From NCBI GenBank assembly GCA_051453625.1, contig JBOZIK010000001.1, positions 145,412,305 through 145,476,304 on the forward strand: a DNA stretch of 64,000 nt. The letters run 5' to 3'. Positions 11,317 through 22,959 of this stretch are shown piece after piece. Position 1 is the first letter of the stretch, and the number at the start of each line of letters is the position of its first letter. Source of the stretch: Welwitschia mirabilis (Eukaryota > Gnetophyta > Gnetopsida > Welwitschiales). Position numbers and translations under genes: made by a program. A model generated the notes under the pieces. That model was not told the origin of the DNA. It did not search any database and was given only the letters and a program-made list of their open reading frames with translations.

Positions 11317-11673
11317 TGTCAAAAGGGGAAAAAAGAGTCTATAAAATTAGTTTATATCATATGTTTTAGCATGATTTTATATTAGTTGTACTACTTAAGT
11401 TTTGTTAATAGTAATAAATGTCTGTATTAGTTATACTACTTACTAATGAATGACATATTTCCTATAGACTACGCCTTCAAAAACTTATTTAAGTATTTAT
11501 CTTTGCAAAATTATTTTGAATGATTATTATAAATAAACATGTTATTATTTTGGTTAATAATATTTTACATTTTTATTATGAGCATATTATGAGGGGGAGT
11601 TTTTATAATAAGCTTGATAAGGTATTATATATAATCAAGTATAGTTTGCCATCAGTGTCAAAGAGGAAGATTG
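11315..11673 (+). other. Multiple polypurine tracts before the 3' LTR
   Basis: Three purine-rich boxes occur: GTCAAAAGGGGAAAAAAGAG near 11318-11337, GAGGGGGAG at 11591-11599 and GTGTCAAAGAGGAAGA just before the LTR (11655-11670). The last is the functional plus-strand primer position. The upper two resemble it and fit the multiplied polypurine tracts described for Sireviruses. Confidence 0.65.
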
Positions 11674-12863
11674 CTAAGATATTTTTGACAAGTTGATGTC
11701 AAACTAACATATCTAGTATAGCAAAATATGTTGCAATTATTGTAGAAAATAATAGTCTATATAGGTCATAAGTAATCCAACATTTTTCACTAGCTTCATG
11801 TAAATCTGACAAGTGACAGAACAAATAAGGGATCGACCAAATCCCAAAGGGATTGACTAAACTTGTACCAAAATTTATCTATCAGATGTCAAAGGGATTA
11901 ATTAGACCTATTTTAAAAATCATCAAATCAATTTATTAAGGGATTGACTAGATTTTAGAGGGTTCGATGGAACCTCTGCTAAAAANNNNNNNNNNAATGA
12001 TTTATATTAAGTTGATAAGTGGTTAACTAGATCAAAAAGGGAATTGACTGGACCTAGACCATATATGGTTAAACATATTCTAGATGGAGTCGATAGACTA
12101 AGTGATGTAAAGAACTTAGGTTAACTAAAAGAAAATGAGGTCAACTGACTTTAGTGATAGTGGTCAATGGGGTTGACCAGATGCTTCAAGAGGTTAACTA
12201 GTTATGGTAGAAATAAAACTTTTTAGCCTATTTTCTAGCCATTATTTCCTTATTTTTTAACCATTAGATATTAGATTCATTCATAAACCCTAAAATTTGT
12301 CTTCTATATAAGCCATATGAATTAAAATATTCAAAATGGCTTTTTTATAGACTAAAAAGAAAAGAAAATATTTTCTACTATTAAGATCTTGGTCAAATAA
12401 AATACATTATACATACTTGGACTTATGAACTTTCTTTCAAATAGTGTATTTCTGACTTTATTGTACTTTAGATTTGGTAGAGTTAATGCATTTTGGCATA
12501 CAATTATCACCAAAATCTTTTCTCTATAAAGGTTAAGACTTAGCCTTGAAAAGTTTATTTGTAAAGGTTACAAGATGATCTAAGAAACCTAAAAATAAAG
12601 CAACAAGGATCTAGATCAACTTAGGATTAAAGTTAACTAGTGAAAGTGGAGTAGAGGGTTTTTTGAAACACTATAGATCGTGTGTTTGATGATCTTCTTT
12701 GGTATTTTCTATTTTTAGTTATTTTTATATTCCTTCATTTGTTCTTATTTAACAATAGCTTATACCATTAATTCGAATGCTCAAATATTTTTGGTGAATT
12801 TTGTTTAAATTATAAATTTTATTTACCCCTCTTCCCCCTTCCTCCGAGGTTCTAAATTATACA
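11672..12863 (+). repeat. 3' LTR of the Sirevirus-like copia
   Basis: Starts TGCTAAG and ends ATACA, aligning with the 5' LTR throughout. It carries the same motif array (about 11825-12210), a 10-N gap (11986-11995) and the TATA box at 12305-12312. It is followed by the CAAGT duplication (12864-12868). Confidence 0.9.
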
Positions 12864-13204
12864 CAAGTAGCTATTAATAATAAAACACATATAAAGTTTT
12901 TACAAGTTTTAATAATAAAATAAAACCTATCCTCTGTATAATTAAAAATGTAAAACTAAGTATAAATCACATGAAGATGAAACATTTTATTTGATGTATA
13001 GGTCTAAGGTAAATGTCTATAGATCCATGCTCCTATGCACTAGATGTATGTTATTACTATAAAATATATAAAGAAAATTTTCTTTAGTAATCTTAATAAA
13101 AGAAAATCCAAAAACTAGTAAATGAGAAACAAGTTTATAAGAACAAGTGATTCTTAATAAGCCAACGAACATTGATTACAATCCTTGGAAATAACACCAA
13201 GAAC
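12864..13204 (-). other. Leader and primer-binding site of the minus-strand Athila-like element
   Basis: The leader resumes after the copia target duplication. On the minus strand, 13200 down to about 13180 reads TTGGTGTTATTTCCAAGG. This is the Athila/Tat tRNA-Asp primer-binding site (TTGGCGCCGTTGCCGGGG) after several C-to-T and G-to-A changes, and ATTGT follows as in Athila. It places the LTR end near 13205 and the leader to gag across the copia insertion. Confidence 0.6.
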
Positions 13205-13475
13205 TCGCTACACCTTAACTTTTATAATATATCATAATCTAGGAAATATGTATCCTAATGTTTAAGGTATAGGTAGTAGTTTAAAATTAAAAACTTTGGC
13301 TTCTATTATAGTATAGATAATCTTAATTATCATTTTATCATAAGGAATGCAAATCCATTTTAAATATTTTAAGAATTAATAAAGGTTTAAAAAGTAGGCT
13401 TAATTGTAATAATGGTTTAAAAAGTAATTAAATATTTAATTGATTTGATATCTCCTCTAGAAAATATAGAATAAC
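13205..13475 (-). repeat. 5' LTR of the minus-strand Athila-like element, inner part
   Basis: AT-rich sequence between the primer-binding site and the gypsy insertion point. The last five bases (13471-13475, ATAAC) are duplicated at 26629-26633. The LTR resumes there. Confidence 0.55.
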
Positions 13476-14445
13476 TGATGAGTAAATATAATGATGTAAA
13501 TTTTTCTTATTAATAAAACATTTTTTATTCTTATAATTATATATTTTAGATGGTATTCGAGATTTCTTCTTTAGTATTTAGGTTAATATACTAGCTAGTT
13601 AATAAGTTAGTTAGCTAGTATGTTAGCAGGTCAGCATATATATAGTATATCATTGTGTTGCAGGTACAAAATGCCATTTGGCATAAGGATAAGAAAGAAG
13701 ACCAAGGTGGTGGAAATATAGTAACAAATTCAACCAAAGACTATTCTTTAGGAGCAAAAGAAGAAAACAACAAAATAAAAAAGGGGCTAAAGCAGTATAA
13801 AAAGGCGATTACCACAAATAAAGGGGATCTTTTGGCAAAAAACCTCTAGAAATAGAACTAAGTAAGAAATTAAAAGAAAGCTCTAAAAATCTTGAAAATG
13901 GCATAGCTATATCTCTAATATTCTAGTATTACCTACAAAGGAAAACACAAACTTATCAATATATTTTTGTGTAATGTTTTGGTATTTTAATATAAATCTA
14001 AAAAGCTAATAGTTTTAAGAAGTACTATAAACATATTTTATTACTTGAAAAAGTAATATTCTCTTTTACTTACTCTTCTTTGTGTAACTAAAGATGAATT
14101 AAGATAATTAGCAATAATTTGAAATAAGTATTATTCAACATTTAGTAAAACTTCTATTATGTTTTTCTATTTTGTTCATTCTCCATGATGTAATATATGT
14201 ATTTGACAAACTTATTCATTATCAACTTGACTAGTTCAAGTAACTTCATCACGAGTTTACCTTGATGATTCATTTTGAACTAAATGGTTGAAGTATTAGT
14301 GGTTTCAACTAGTTCTTTAGTAAATCTCTTATTTTAATTTAATGGTTTCATCTTATTTTAGGTGAATAGCATCATAGTTTTCTTCATCTTTTAGCATAAT
14401 TTCTTAGTATTTTCTGTATTTATTTCATAATATAAGCTTTTACCA
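13476..14445 (+). repeat. 5' LTR of the gypsy element
   Basis: Begins TGATGAGTAAA and ends TTTTACCA. It matches 25675-26628 in order and length. Confidence 0.9.
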
Positions 14446-14466
14446 TTTTAGCGCTAGAAGGAGGGC
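14446..14466 (+). other. Primer-binding site, tRNA-Asp type, decayed
   Basis: Directly after the LTR the bases TTTTAGCGCTAGAAGGAGGG resemble TTTGGCGCCGTTGCCGGGG, the site used by Athila and Tat elements. GCGC is intact. Confidence 0.6.
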
Positions 14467-14559
14467 TATCCTAAAGCCAACTAGAAGGGATAAAGAAGTC
14501 TATAATCCAATAAGATAGTTAAGAAAAATAATAAGATGAGAGAGATAGATTTGTTAAAA

Positions 14560-15660
14560 ACCCTGATAAATATGATTTGGATGAGCAAACTAGAAGCAGG
14601 ATTAAAAAAGAAATAAATGAGGAAGATTTTATTATGGATGAAACCACTATTGAGAAGACTATGAAAGAAAAAGTCATTTCTAAATTAATGAGTGAAATAG
14701 AACAATGGTTTCTTACTCTTCTCAAATAATCTATCACATAAGGAGAATCTTTTTAAATAGTAAGGATCCAAAAAACTAAAAAGAAATTTATAGTAGGATG
14801 CTATTGGGAAGATGATGGAGATTCAAGACCTTTAAATTATAAAACTTATTGGTTAGAATAGTTGAGTTCTATTAATCCTATAGCCTTAGAATACCCAGAA
14901 AAAATAAAAATACAAATATAATGTTAATATCCACTTTTGAGGACAAGAAATCAGAAGAATCTCTAGTGCATTTAAGTTTATTTAATGACTTCTATAAAGT
15001 AAATTATCTTGATTCAGAATCTGATTTTGTGAGGTATTTTCCTTTTCCTTGAAAAGGTAATGGTCAGTTATGATATTATAGAAATCCTAATCATGCTTTT
15101 AGTTCATGGGAAACTCTTAAGAATGATTTCTTGGCTAAATTTTAATCCATAAGAATAGTTAAAGATTTAATAGAATAAATTTTGAATATTAAACAAAAAG
15201 ATATAAAAGGTTTAATGAGTTCATAAATAGATATAATATATTATTAGCTAAATGTCCTAACCATGGAATTACAGCTAGAGAATAAGTCAAAGATTTACTT
15301 AGAGGATTATAGAGTCAAACTTTGAAGGAATTAGACTTACTATGTAGAGGAAGCATCAAGATAAAGAATAGTAAAGAGGTAAGAGAAGCTATCACTTAGT
15401 TTTATAACATGGATCAAGGATGGGGATAAGAAAGTGAAAAGAAGAAAAGAATAAATGAAGCATTTACTACAAAAGTGCATTTTAGTATGTACAGTTCAAA
15501 GCATATCAGTCTTATAAAAGAAGTAATTAAAACATAACTAATAGTATAGTGAAAAAATTTGATTAGTTAGCTATATAATACCTCAAAGAGAAAGAAGGAC
15601 CTATATGCAAACATTGTGGAGAAAATAATCATGAAGGAATAGAATGTCCCTAGATGTAGG
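14560..15660 (+). pseudogene. Gypsy gag, degenerate
   Basis: The N-terminal part reads DKYDLDEQTRSRIKKEI and NEEDFIMDETTIEKTMKEK, charged and unlike standard Athila Gag. The retrotransposon Gag core follows near 15065-15330: YYRNPNHAFSSWETLKNDFL, then AKF, a KDLIE piece, LAKCPNHGI in a shifted frame, and DLLRGL-like. A zinc knuckle CKHCGENNHEGIEC (C-X2-C-X4-H-X4-C) is intact at 15606-15647. Gag would build the particle and package the RNA. Stops mostly replace Gln codons. Confidence 0.8.
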
Positions 15661-16329
15661 AATTTTTTCATCGATTGAATATTAATTAGAGTAGATTTAA
15701 ATATAAGAAATTAATCTTAAGCAAGGAAAAAAAAACCATATCCTTACCAAATTAGAAAATGTAAAGGTAAGTTAGAAAAGACCTTACAAAGGTATGTATA
15801 TCCTAAAAGGCAACAAAAATATGATTACTATAGAAATTAGAGAAACAAAGATTCAAAATACATAAAAAAAAAAAATCAAAGGCAAAGAAGAAAAATTCTT
15901 ATTCAACCTCAACCAAATCTAGGGACGTAACAAGTAAAGTAGTGACTACTAGATCTGGAAAATAGATGGTGAGAGATGAAGATTAAAAAAAGAAAACAAG
16001 TTTAAATAGCTCTCTAGTTGATGAAGGAATAAATATGAGAAATAAAGTAGTAGTTAATGCATCAATGGATCCTTTACCTTTTCTAATAAGAAGTAAACAA
16101 ATAGAACATCCAAAAATTGAGAGTGAAATAGAATATTTAACAAATGTTTTAGAAGATATAATAATAGCATTACTTTTTTATAATTACTAAAAGATGTACC
16201 TATGTATTGAAAGAAAATGAAGAGCATGTGCTTAAAGTAAGAGAATAAAAAGAAAACTAGAAAGGAAAAACAAATTTAGATGGTTAGGAAATCTTAAGTT
16301 TCTTGGGCTTTCACAGAAGTTCTTCAAAA
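15661..16329 (+). other. Gag-protease linker, no separate gene
   Basis: Lys/Gln-rich, low-complexity sequence with several short frames. It lies between the zinc knuckle and the protease and fits the variable linker of this clade. I see no independent gene. Confidence 0.5.
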
Positions 16330-16700
16330 TAAATAACATAAAAGTATAGTTATCTACGAGCATCTATGATAGACATAAAAATAAATAAAAATCATAAAGT
16401 AGAAGCACTAGTGGATCTAGGAGCAAGTGTCAATGTGATGGCATATGAGACCTATAAGGAATTGGAAGAGCCAAAATTGATACCTTATTAAGAAAAAGTG
16501 TACTTAATAGATGGTTCAGTACTAATACCAGAAGGACTTCTAAAGGATATATCCATTAAACTCCAAGGATTTAGCTACTTGATAGATCCTTTAGTAATGA
16601 AGATTCAGGGAGATACCCATGTAGTAATTTTAGAAAGACCATGGATGGCTACTATAGATGCTACTATTTATTCTAGAAAAATGGGTAATAGAAATTAGTC
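16330..16700 (+). pseudogene. Gypsy aspartic protease
   Basis: Reads KVEALVDLGASVNVMAYETY, with the catalytic D-x-G-A at about 16414-16425. It continues through a 66-residue open stretch (16498-16698): LIDGSVLIPEGLLKDISIK, FSYLIDPLVM and HVVILERPWMATIDATI. This is the standard retroviral-type protease of OTA elements ending in the 'iLGRPWLat' block. Only one stop interrupts it. Confidence 0.85.
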
Positions 16701-17079
16701 TAAGAGATCTTAAGAAAGAGACCAAGTTATTTGATGCAACGGTTGTAAAGGAGATGATGCATAATACCAAATCTAAAACCAATGCAATTCTAATATAAGA
16801 GGTTAATATGATGTTAAATAAGCAAAATGAAGAAAAGTATGAAGAAGAAAGTTGACATATCAAGAAATAGAAAAGCCTCCACTTAAGGAAGAATTATAAA
16901 GTATATTGAAATAGCTCCAAATAGGCCTTTAATTATAAATAGTTATTTAACTCATTCTCATAAAATAAATTTTAAAAGAATACTAATCAGAAGAAAAGGA
17001 GATTTTGCTTGAAGTCATACTAATACTAAGGAAATAGATCCGAAAGTATGTCAACATAGAATTTATTTGAATACTTTTA

Positions 17080-17930
17080 TTAGACCAAGTAGGTAGCTAA
17101 AAAGAAGATGGAACTCATATATGCAAGAAATAATGAAATAAGAAATTTCTAAACTCTTGGATTTGGATTCATCTATTCTATATCAGATTCAAAATGGGTT
17201 ATTCCTATTACAGTGGTGCCAATGAAAGTAAATAAATAGAGAATATTTATAGATTTTTGAATGTTGAATACAACAACTTATAAAGATAATTTTCCTCTTC
17301 AATTTATAGATTAAGCTTTAGAAAGGGTATCTAAGCATTAGTACTATAGTTTTTTTGATGGATAGCATAGATATAATCATGTTCTAATAGCTTTAAAGGA
17401 TTAAGACAAGAAAACTTTTACTTATCGTTGGGGTACTTATGCTTATAAAGTATTACCATTTGGGTTATGTAATACCCCTACTATGTTACAAAGATTAGTA
17501 AATAGTATATTTCAAGATATCATAGGAAGATCTGTTGAATTATTTATGGATGATTTTTCAATCTTTGAAAATAATTTTAATAAGTGACTTAATAGATTGA
17601 AAAGCATTTTAGAAAGATGTAAAGAAAAACACCTAAAACTTAGTTAGTCCAAAAGTGATCTTATCATAAGGCATACTTTTGGGACATAAAATATCTCACA
17701 AAGGGATTAAAATTGATGAATAAAAAATTAAATTTATAAAAGATATTTTACCACCAACCAAAGTAAAAGAGTTAAGATCTTTCTTTGGGGATGTTGGATA
17801 TTATAGAAGATTTATATCTAACTTTGGTAAAATTTCTAAACCTCTACATAACCTTTTATAGAAGGATAGAATATAATTAGACTAATGAATGTTAAATTCC
17901 TACCAAACTTTAAAAGATAAACTTCTATTA
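17080..17930 (+). pseudogene. Gypsy reverse transcriptase, degenerate
   Basis: From 17120 it reads EISKLLDLD and, after a shift, IYPISDSKWV-like. LNTTTYKDNFPLQFID and FTYRWGTYAYKVLPFGLCN follow. The catalytic box FMDDFSIF is at 17543-17566 (the F-M-D-D variant common in this clade), then HTFGT-like 'gHkIS' and ELRSFFG near 17770-17790. It would copy the element RNA. Stops sit at Gln and Trp positions. Confidence 0.9.
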
Positions 17931-18360
17931 GCGCCTATTTTTATAAGGAACTAATTGGATAAGACCATTCCACATTATGACCAATGCATCTAGTCATCCT
18001 ATGGGAGTTGATTTGGGGCAAAAAGATAAAGACAATAAACCATACACTATTGCCTATATTAGTAAGAACTTTAAACTAGCTCAACAAAATCAAACAGTAA
18101 CTAAGAAAGAGTTGTTTGTAGTAGTAATGACAGTAGAAAAATTTAGACATTATATTTTAGGGTACGAAGTGAAAGTTCATATAAACCATAGTGCTATTAG
18201 ATTTTAGATGAATAAAAAAGAAGCTAATTTAAGAATTATGAGATGGATATTATTAATGCAAGAATTTTACTTAAAAATTATTAATAGAAAAGATACAAAA
18301 AATGTAGTAATAGATCATCTCTTAAGATTAGAATCTCTTAATGAAGAAAAAAAAATATAA
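17931..18360 (+). pseudogene. Gypsy RNase H
   Basis: A 76-residue open stretch (17977-18207) reads MTNASSHPMGVDLGQ, YTIAYISKNFKLAQQN, TKKELFVVV, EKFRHYILGYEVKVHI and NHSAIRF. The first catalytic Asp (family DAS) is Asn here and the TDH motif is INH, so the active site is damaged. It continues ANLRIMRWILLMQEF and VVIDHLLRLE, as in Athila (RlIRWiLLLQEFdLeI, nvVADHLSRL). Integrase follows closely with no room for a second RNase H. Confidence 0.85.
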
Positions 18361-18449
18361 GAGATGAATTTTCATATGAACATCTCTTTTAACTAAAAAC
18401 CAATCCATGATATGCTAACATATAAAATTTTATTATAAGTAAAAAATTA

Positions 18450-19640
18450 TCATTTTTTATGAATTATTATGAAAACAAATTGTTAAGAGAATCTATAGAC
18501 TACATATAGCATGATAAGATGTTATTTAAAAGATGTAAAGATCATATTATTAGAAGCTATGTGGAAGAAAATTTACAAAAAAAAAATTTGAAGGAGGCTC
18601 ATAAGAGAGAAGGAGGAGGACATTATGGTACAAGAAGAACTAGAATAAAAATTCTTCATCTAGGATATTACTAGCTTACAATATTTAAAGATTTAAATGC
18701 TTATGTTTAGAGTTGTGATAAGTGTCAAAGAGAGGAATAATTTAACTAGAAATTAGAAATGTTACAATAATGGGTTTAGTCAATTGAACCTTTTGATATC
18801 TAGGGAATAGATTTCATTACACCTATCAATCCTTCCTGCTATAGGAAAAAAAAAAAATTGGCCTATATTGATTATTATACTAAGTGAGCTAAGGTTGAGG
18901 CTATATCTTATTATTCTTTCCAAACTATAGTTACATTCTTCCTTAGGAATATTATCTATTGGTTTGGAGCCCCTCAAATTCTTATATCTGATACAGGAAC
19001 TCATTTTACTAGTGAAAATTTTAAGAAACTCTTAACTAAATATGAAATCCATCGTAAACTTTCTACTGCCTATCATCTTCAATCTAATGGCTAAGCTAAA
19101 GTAACTAATACAAAAATTAATAGAATATTAATAAAAGTCATAAATAGTAAGAAAATAGATTGGGATAAAAAATTAAATGAAACTTTATGGGCTTATAAAA
19201 TAACTTGGAAACATAGCACATGAGTTACATCATATAAATTGGTCTATGGAGAAAGAGCTATTTTGTTAATTGAATTTAGAATAAAGACCTTTAAATTAGC
19301 TAAAGAACTAAAGTATAATTTAGATACAACTCAAGAAGAATAGATAGAAAACATAAATATTTTGGATGAAAATAGAAAAGAAGATCTTTTGATTAAAAAA
19401 CTTATACAATAGAAAACTAAATTAGAAAAACCAATTTTAATATAAGAGATTCTATACTAATCCATAACCTTAATAAGATTCATTTAAAATAGAAGTATGA
19501 GCAAAATTGGCTAGGACCTTATACCATAATAATAATTATAGGAAAGGGAACCATAATGGTATATGATACTAATGAAAAGGTAACCTACCAAGTAAATTGA
19601 TACTGAATAAAAATGTATTATGATTATAAATCTTTACTTC
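18450..19640 (+). pseudogene. Gypsy integrase, degenerate
   Basis: The zinc-binding domain shows EAHKREGGGHYGTRRTRIKI, YYQLTIF and CDKCQRE (HHCC) between about 18590 and 18735. The core shows GIDFIT with the first catalytic Asp near 18803. The second catalytic Asp is in ILISDTGTHFTSENF near 18980-19020, followed by STAYHLQSN. The C-terminal part gives TLWAYKITWKHS, YKLVYGERAIL and, near 19570-19620, a DTNEKVTYQVN-like tail. No chromodomain is visible. It would catalyse cDNA insertion. Confidence 0.85.
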
Positions 19641-20401
19641 ATTATTTAAAAAACCCTAATAGGATAGAAAAAAATACTTCCACTCTACTTATAAAATAAA
19701 AAATTTTAAACTAGATAGTAGAGGACATGTAATTTCTTTAAAGTTTATTTAAGCCATAAATTTATTAAGTTGTTTAAGATAAATTTAATGATTCTAAAAT
19801 AAGAAGCTAACTTAGTAAGTCTTCAATAGGAGATAGTGCATTATCCTTATTAAGAAGATTGAGGAGATACATTCCATCACATGACATAATATAGTAGTTG
19901 TGAAAACTCCACTAAGGGATCAGTTGGTTATGAACTAGATTTGGAAAATCTTATAGATTCTTACTCCTCTGACAGTGGTTATACTCTCCTCATTATGGTT
20001 TTTAAAAGAAGACAAAAAATTAAAAAATAAAAGTTCTAACAACAAAGATTTAGGAATAGTTGCGTCCCAAGATTCATCTAAGACAGAGCTAGTTACCAAG
20101 GCCATAACTATATATTACAAATTACATATATTAAAAAAAGGAAAAAAAGAGAATTTTATACTAGTATGTGATGAAATTTAAATTCAAAGATCTTCAATTC
20201 AAAATCATGCACAATCATTAAATTCTATTTTAACAAAGAGTAAAGATTCATAGTTTTAAAATCATTTCAAATATTTTAACAAATTGATAAGTTATTCAGT
20301 ATGAATGTCCTTTGATGAAATTGATATAACCATAATCAAATAAAAATACTAATTAATAAATTTATTTAAAACAAAATAGCAAACAAAATCTTTATTAGAT
20401 T
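19641..20401 (+). other. Post-pol spacer, possible minor ORF
   Basis: A 68-residue open stretch (19975-20181) reads MVILSSLWFLKEDKKL and TELVTKAITIYYKLH. In the same frame the reading continues for another 120 codons with many TAA codons where CAA could have been. I do not recognise the protein and treat it as uncertain. Confidence 0.3.
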
Positions 20402-21240
20402 AAAAAATTATTATATCTCAAAAATATAATAAAAGCCTTGCTTAAACTCCTCAAATCTAAGAAATAGATCACTTTACTAAAGTAACTTAATTATTGAAAG
20501 GGTTGGAGAACTTGTTCTTTCTATTAGAGTGCTTGATCTTAGATCACCCTATAGAACTCTCACCGGGGTGCAATAGGTGCTTCTCACTTAAAGATTCTCA
20601 CAGCATGCTTATTTCTTCTGGATAAGATCACCAAAATTTTCTTATAAGATTTGCATTTCATATTTTTTTTTTCTATGTTCTTCCTATCAAAGCTTAGTAC
20701 ATCTAGACTAAGTGTAGGATTTACACCTTGAAGCTAATCAACTTTTTTTACTAATACTTGCATTTGTCTAGCTTGCTTGCTTAGGAAAACATCATAAGCT
20801 AAGTTTCCTTAATTAAGTTTCCAACATAATTATTCTATCCTAATCCTTAAATAATTGACCACCAAATGATGAATCATGGGACCAAAACTTGGAGGAATGA
20901 CCTCATTCTTAAAGCATTCTCTACCAGATTTAGTAATGAAGGTATCCAATGTATTTAAGATCTTGACAGTTGAATTATAACTAGAATATAATGACTATTG
21001 CATCTCATTTTCATATCTAATAGCAATTTAAGATGACTTAAGTTCTACACTTATAATACACATATTAATTTATGTATAACCTAAGTTTAAAAGATAATGT
21101 TTCATTTTTTAACACCTAAAGGAGCAATGGAAGAGTAAGAGGAAGTAGATGTAATAAGGATTGAATAGGAAGGAATAATGAGGATTGAATAAGATTGAGT
21201 GGAGGAACTCTAAGACTCAGTATGAAGAATGATGAATGAT
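20402..21240 (-). pseudogene. Antisense ORF inside the gypsy element, unknown protein
   Basis: On the minus strand one frame runs from about 21110 down to 20402, interrupted mainly by codons expected from Gln, Arg and Trp decay. It reads IAIRYENEMQ, SLYSSYNSTVKILNTLDTF, ITKSGRECFKNEVIPPSFGP, MIHHLVVNYLRIRIE, LAYDVFLSKQARQMQVLVKK, YKKILVILSRRNKHAVRIF and YFSKVIYFLDLRSL. Upstream (21110-21240) a shifted frame is Ser/Thr-rich (STSSYSSIAPLG). The composition (amphipathic, few low-complexity runs) is protein-like. Antisense post-pol ORFs are known in some Tat-clade elements. I do not recognise this protein and give no function. Confidence 0.5.
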
Positions 21241-22959
21241 TAGCATGAAGGAATCAAATTATAACATAAGTATTACTCAATGTAGTTGGCAAGTGTGATT
21301 TATCTTGAGATATTGAGTGTACACATGTTCAGTGATGAAGTAAAATATTTTGAAGGAACTACATACCTATTCTATTCAACATTCGAGATGTGCCAAGTAT
21401 ATAGTAATGATCTTTATGTCAAGATAGAAATTGGGGAATCTAAACTGATCAAGGCTCAACTTGAAGTCAAAACTTTAGCTTAATTTATGACCAGCTTAGT
21501 TTTTCCTTGAGTTGCAAGTCTTTACAAAAACCCACTAGATTTTGTTATTGTTATTAATTGCCAAGAGATTAATTAAAATCGTAAAATATTTTTAAATTAA
21601 AGAAAATCTTTAGATGATGTTATAAAAACATGATTAGTAATATACAGAAAAAGATTGTATTTTTAGAAGAGAATAAAAAGATGAAAGTTACATGTATTAT
21701 TCTTTTAGTAGAATATTATCATGAACTAAAATTCTAGAATAGGTTTATTCAGTTGACTAATACTAACTCAAAGTCAAAACTTTGAATAAGATTTCAAGTC
21801 AACTTGATAAACATAAAAATTTATCTTTCTAAATTCTATGTTACTTAAACCTACGTAATACAATATCACTTGGTTGACTGACACTATCTTAAAATCAAAA
21901 CATTCAGTAAGATTTCAAGCCAATCCATTATAATGCAAGTTTAGAAGATTGACTAGTACTATCTCAAAGTTAAAACTTTGATTCAGACTTTAAGTCAACT
22001 TATTTTTTATTAAAGAAAACCATTAGTAAAGAATAAGGTCCTTTTATTGAAGGTTTCCATCGGCTTTTTACTATATCTTCTTTCTATGATTGTGCTCCTT
22101 TATTTCATCTCATTTAAATATATTTAGTTGGTTAGGATTCAAAGGACCTGATCTCCTTTGAATCCTTTATTGGCTACACAATGGATTTGATGAACCTTAT
22201 GAAGAACTTGAGAGTTTTTGATAATACTAATCAAATTCTTTTGTTATAGGAGTAGCAACCACATAAGTATGATACCCTATTCCTCAAACCTATCACTTAA
22301 AATCAAACTTAATAACCCCCTTCTCATTCTCGATGACCTATGTTGAAAATCAAAAAATGGCTTATTTCCATGTCACCTAGCTCACATTAGCCTCCAAAAT
22401 ATCTATTCCATATTAACTCATTCTCTTATTATTCTCTTTGTCACTGTGTCATTCATTTTTCACATCAACACTCATGTGGAATGATTCCATTTCCAACTAT
22501 TTTTTAATAAAAATTTTTGTCTTTTTGGATATGTAAATTAAATGCAACACTAGGTACAAATTTTTACCTATTTTAAGCAAGGAATAAGTATGTAATTTTA
22601 CTTTCATTTGTGCATTTTGATTTCTTGTGCTTAAGTCCTTTTAGTATTATGACAGAACAACTCCACACCAAAATTTTAGGTTTGTCATTATTTCTTATGC
22701 TTTTATTTTCAAGCATGTAGGAGTATGTAAATATTTAACTTAGGGGATAGTATGAACAAAAATTTTTATGAAATCAAAATTGTAATAAAGCATAAATTAT
22801 TTTAGGGTAATATTTTTGTGATATTGTTTATTTAATTATATTTTACATTCTTTTAAAAAGAGACCTACTTAATGAGTGTGAAACTATTTCTCAAACATTA
22901 TTACTTAAGTAGTTTTTTAAAAACATGTTTCAAATAAGGTTTTAAATAAACTTATCTAA
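21241..22959 (+). other. Post-pol spacer
   Basis: A 65-residue open stretch at 21286-21483 (DEVKYFEGTTYLFYSTFEM) is not recognised. 21745-22005 holds three diverged copies of a 55-base unit. The rest is AT-rich with no clear coding signal. Confidence 0.4.
21745..22005. repeat. Three diverged copies of a 55-base unit
   Basis: Each copy runs TTGACT-n-ACTA-n-CTCAAAGTCAAAACTTTGA-n-AAGATTTCAAGTCAA. Copies start near 21749, 21873 and 21950. The AAAGTCAAAACTTTGA core is a near inverted repeat. Confidence 0.6.

Larger units (their letters stand above)
3752..12863 (+). mobile_element. Full-length Ty1-copia element, Sirevirus-like, degenerate
   Basis: Two directly repeated LTRs (3752-4981 and 11672-12863) bound a 6.7-kb interior in the order primer-binding site, gag, protease, integrase, reverse transcriptase, RNase H, an extra ORF, and several polypurine tracts. 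Integrase before RT marks Ty1-copia. Long LTRs, about 9 kb total length, a third ORF after pol and repeated polypurine tracts are features described for plant Sireviruses. It is flanked by CAAGT duplications. All frames carry stops, so it is not autonomous. It inserted into the leader of the older minus-strand Athila-like element. LTR identity looks like roughly 80-85% by eye (not computed), so the insertion is old. Confidence 0.9.

Noticed and set aside
14519-14737. 72-codon minus frame in the gypsy gag
   Set aside because: Shadow of the charged sense gag reading DKYDLDEQTRSRIKKEI.
18340-18460. Second (archaeal-type) RNase H as in Tat elements
   Set aside because: Only about 100 bases separate the RNase H end from the integrase zinc domain region; no room and no motif.
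18780-19004. 74-codon minus frame
   Set aside because: Lies over the integrase core read on the plus strand.
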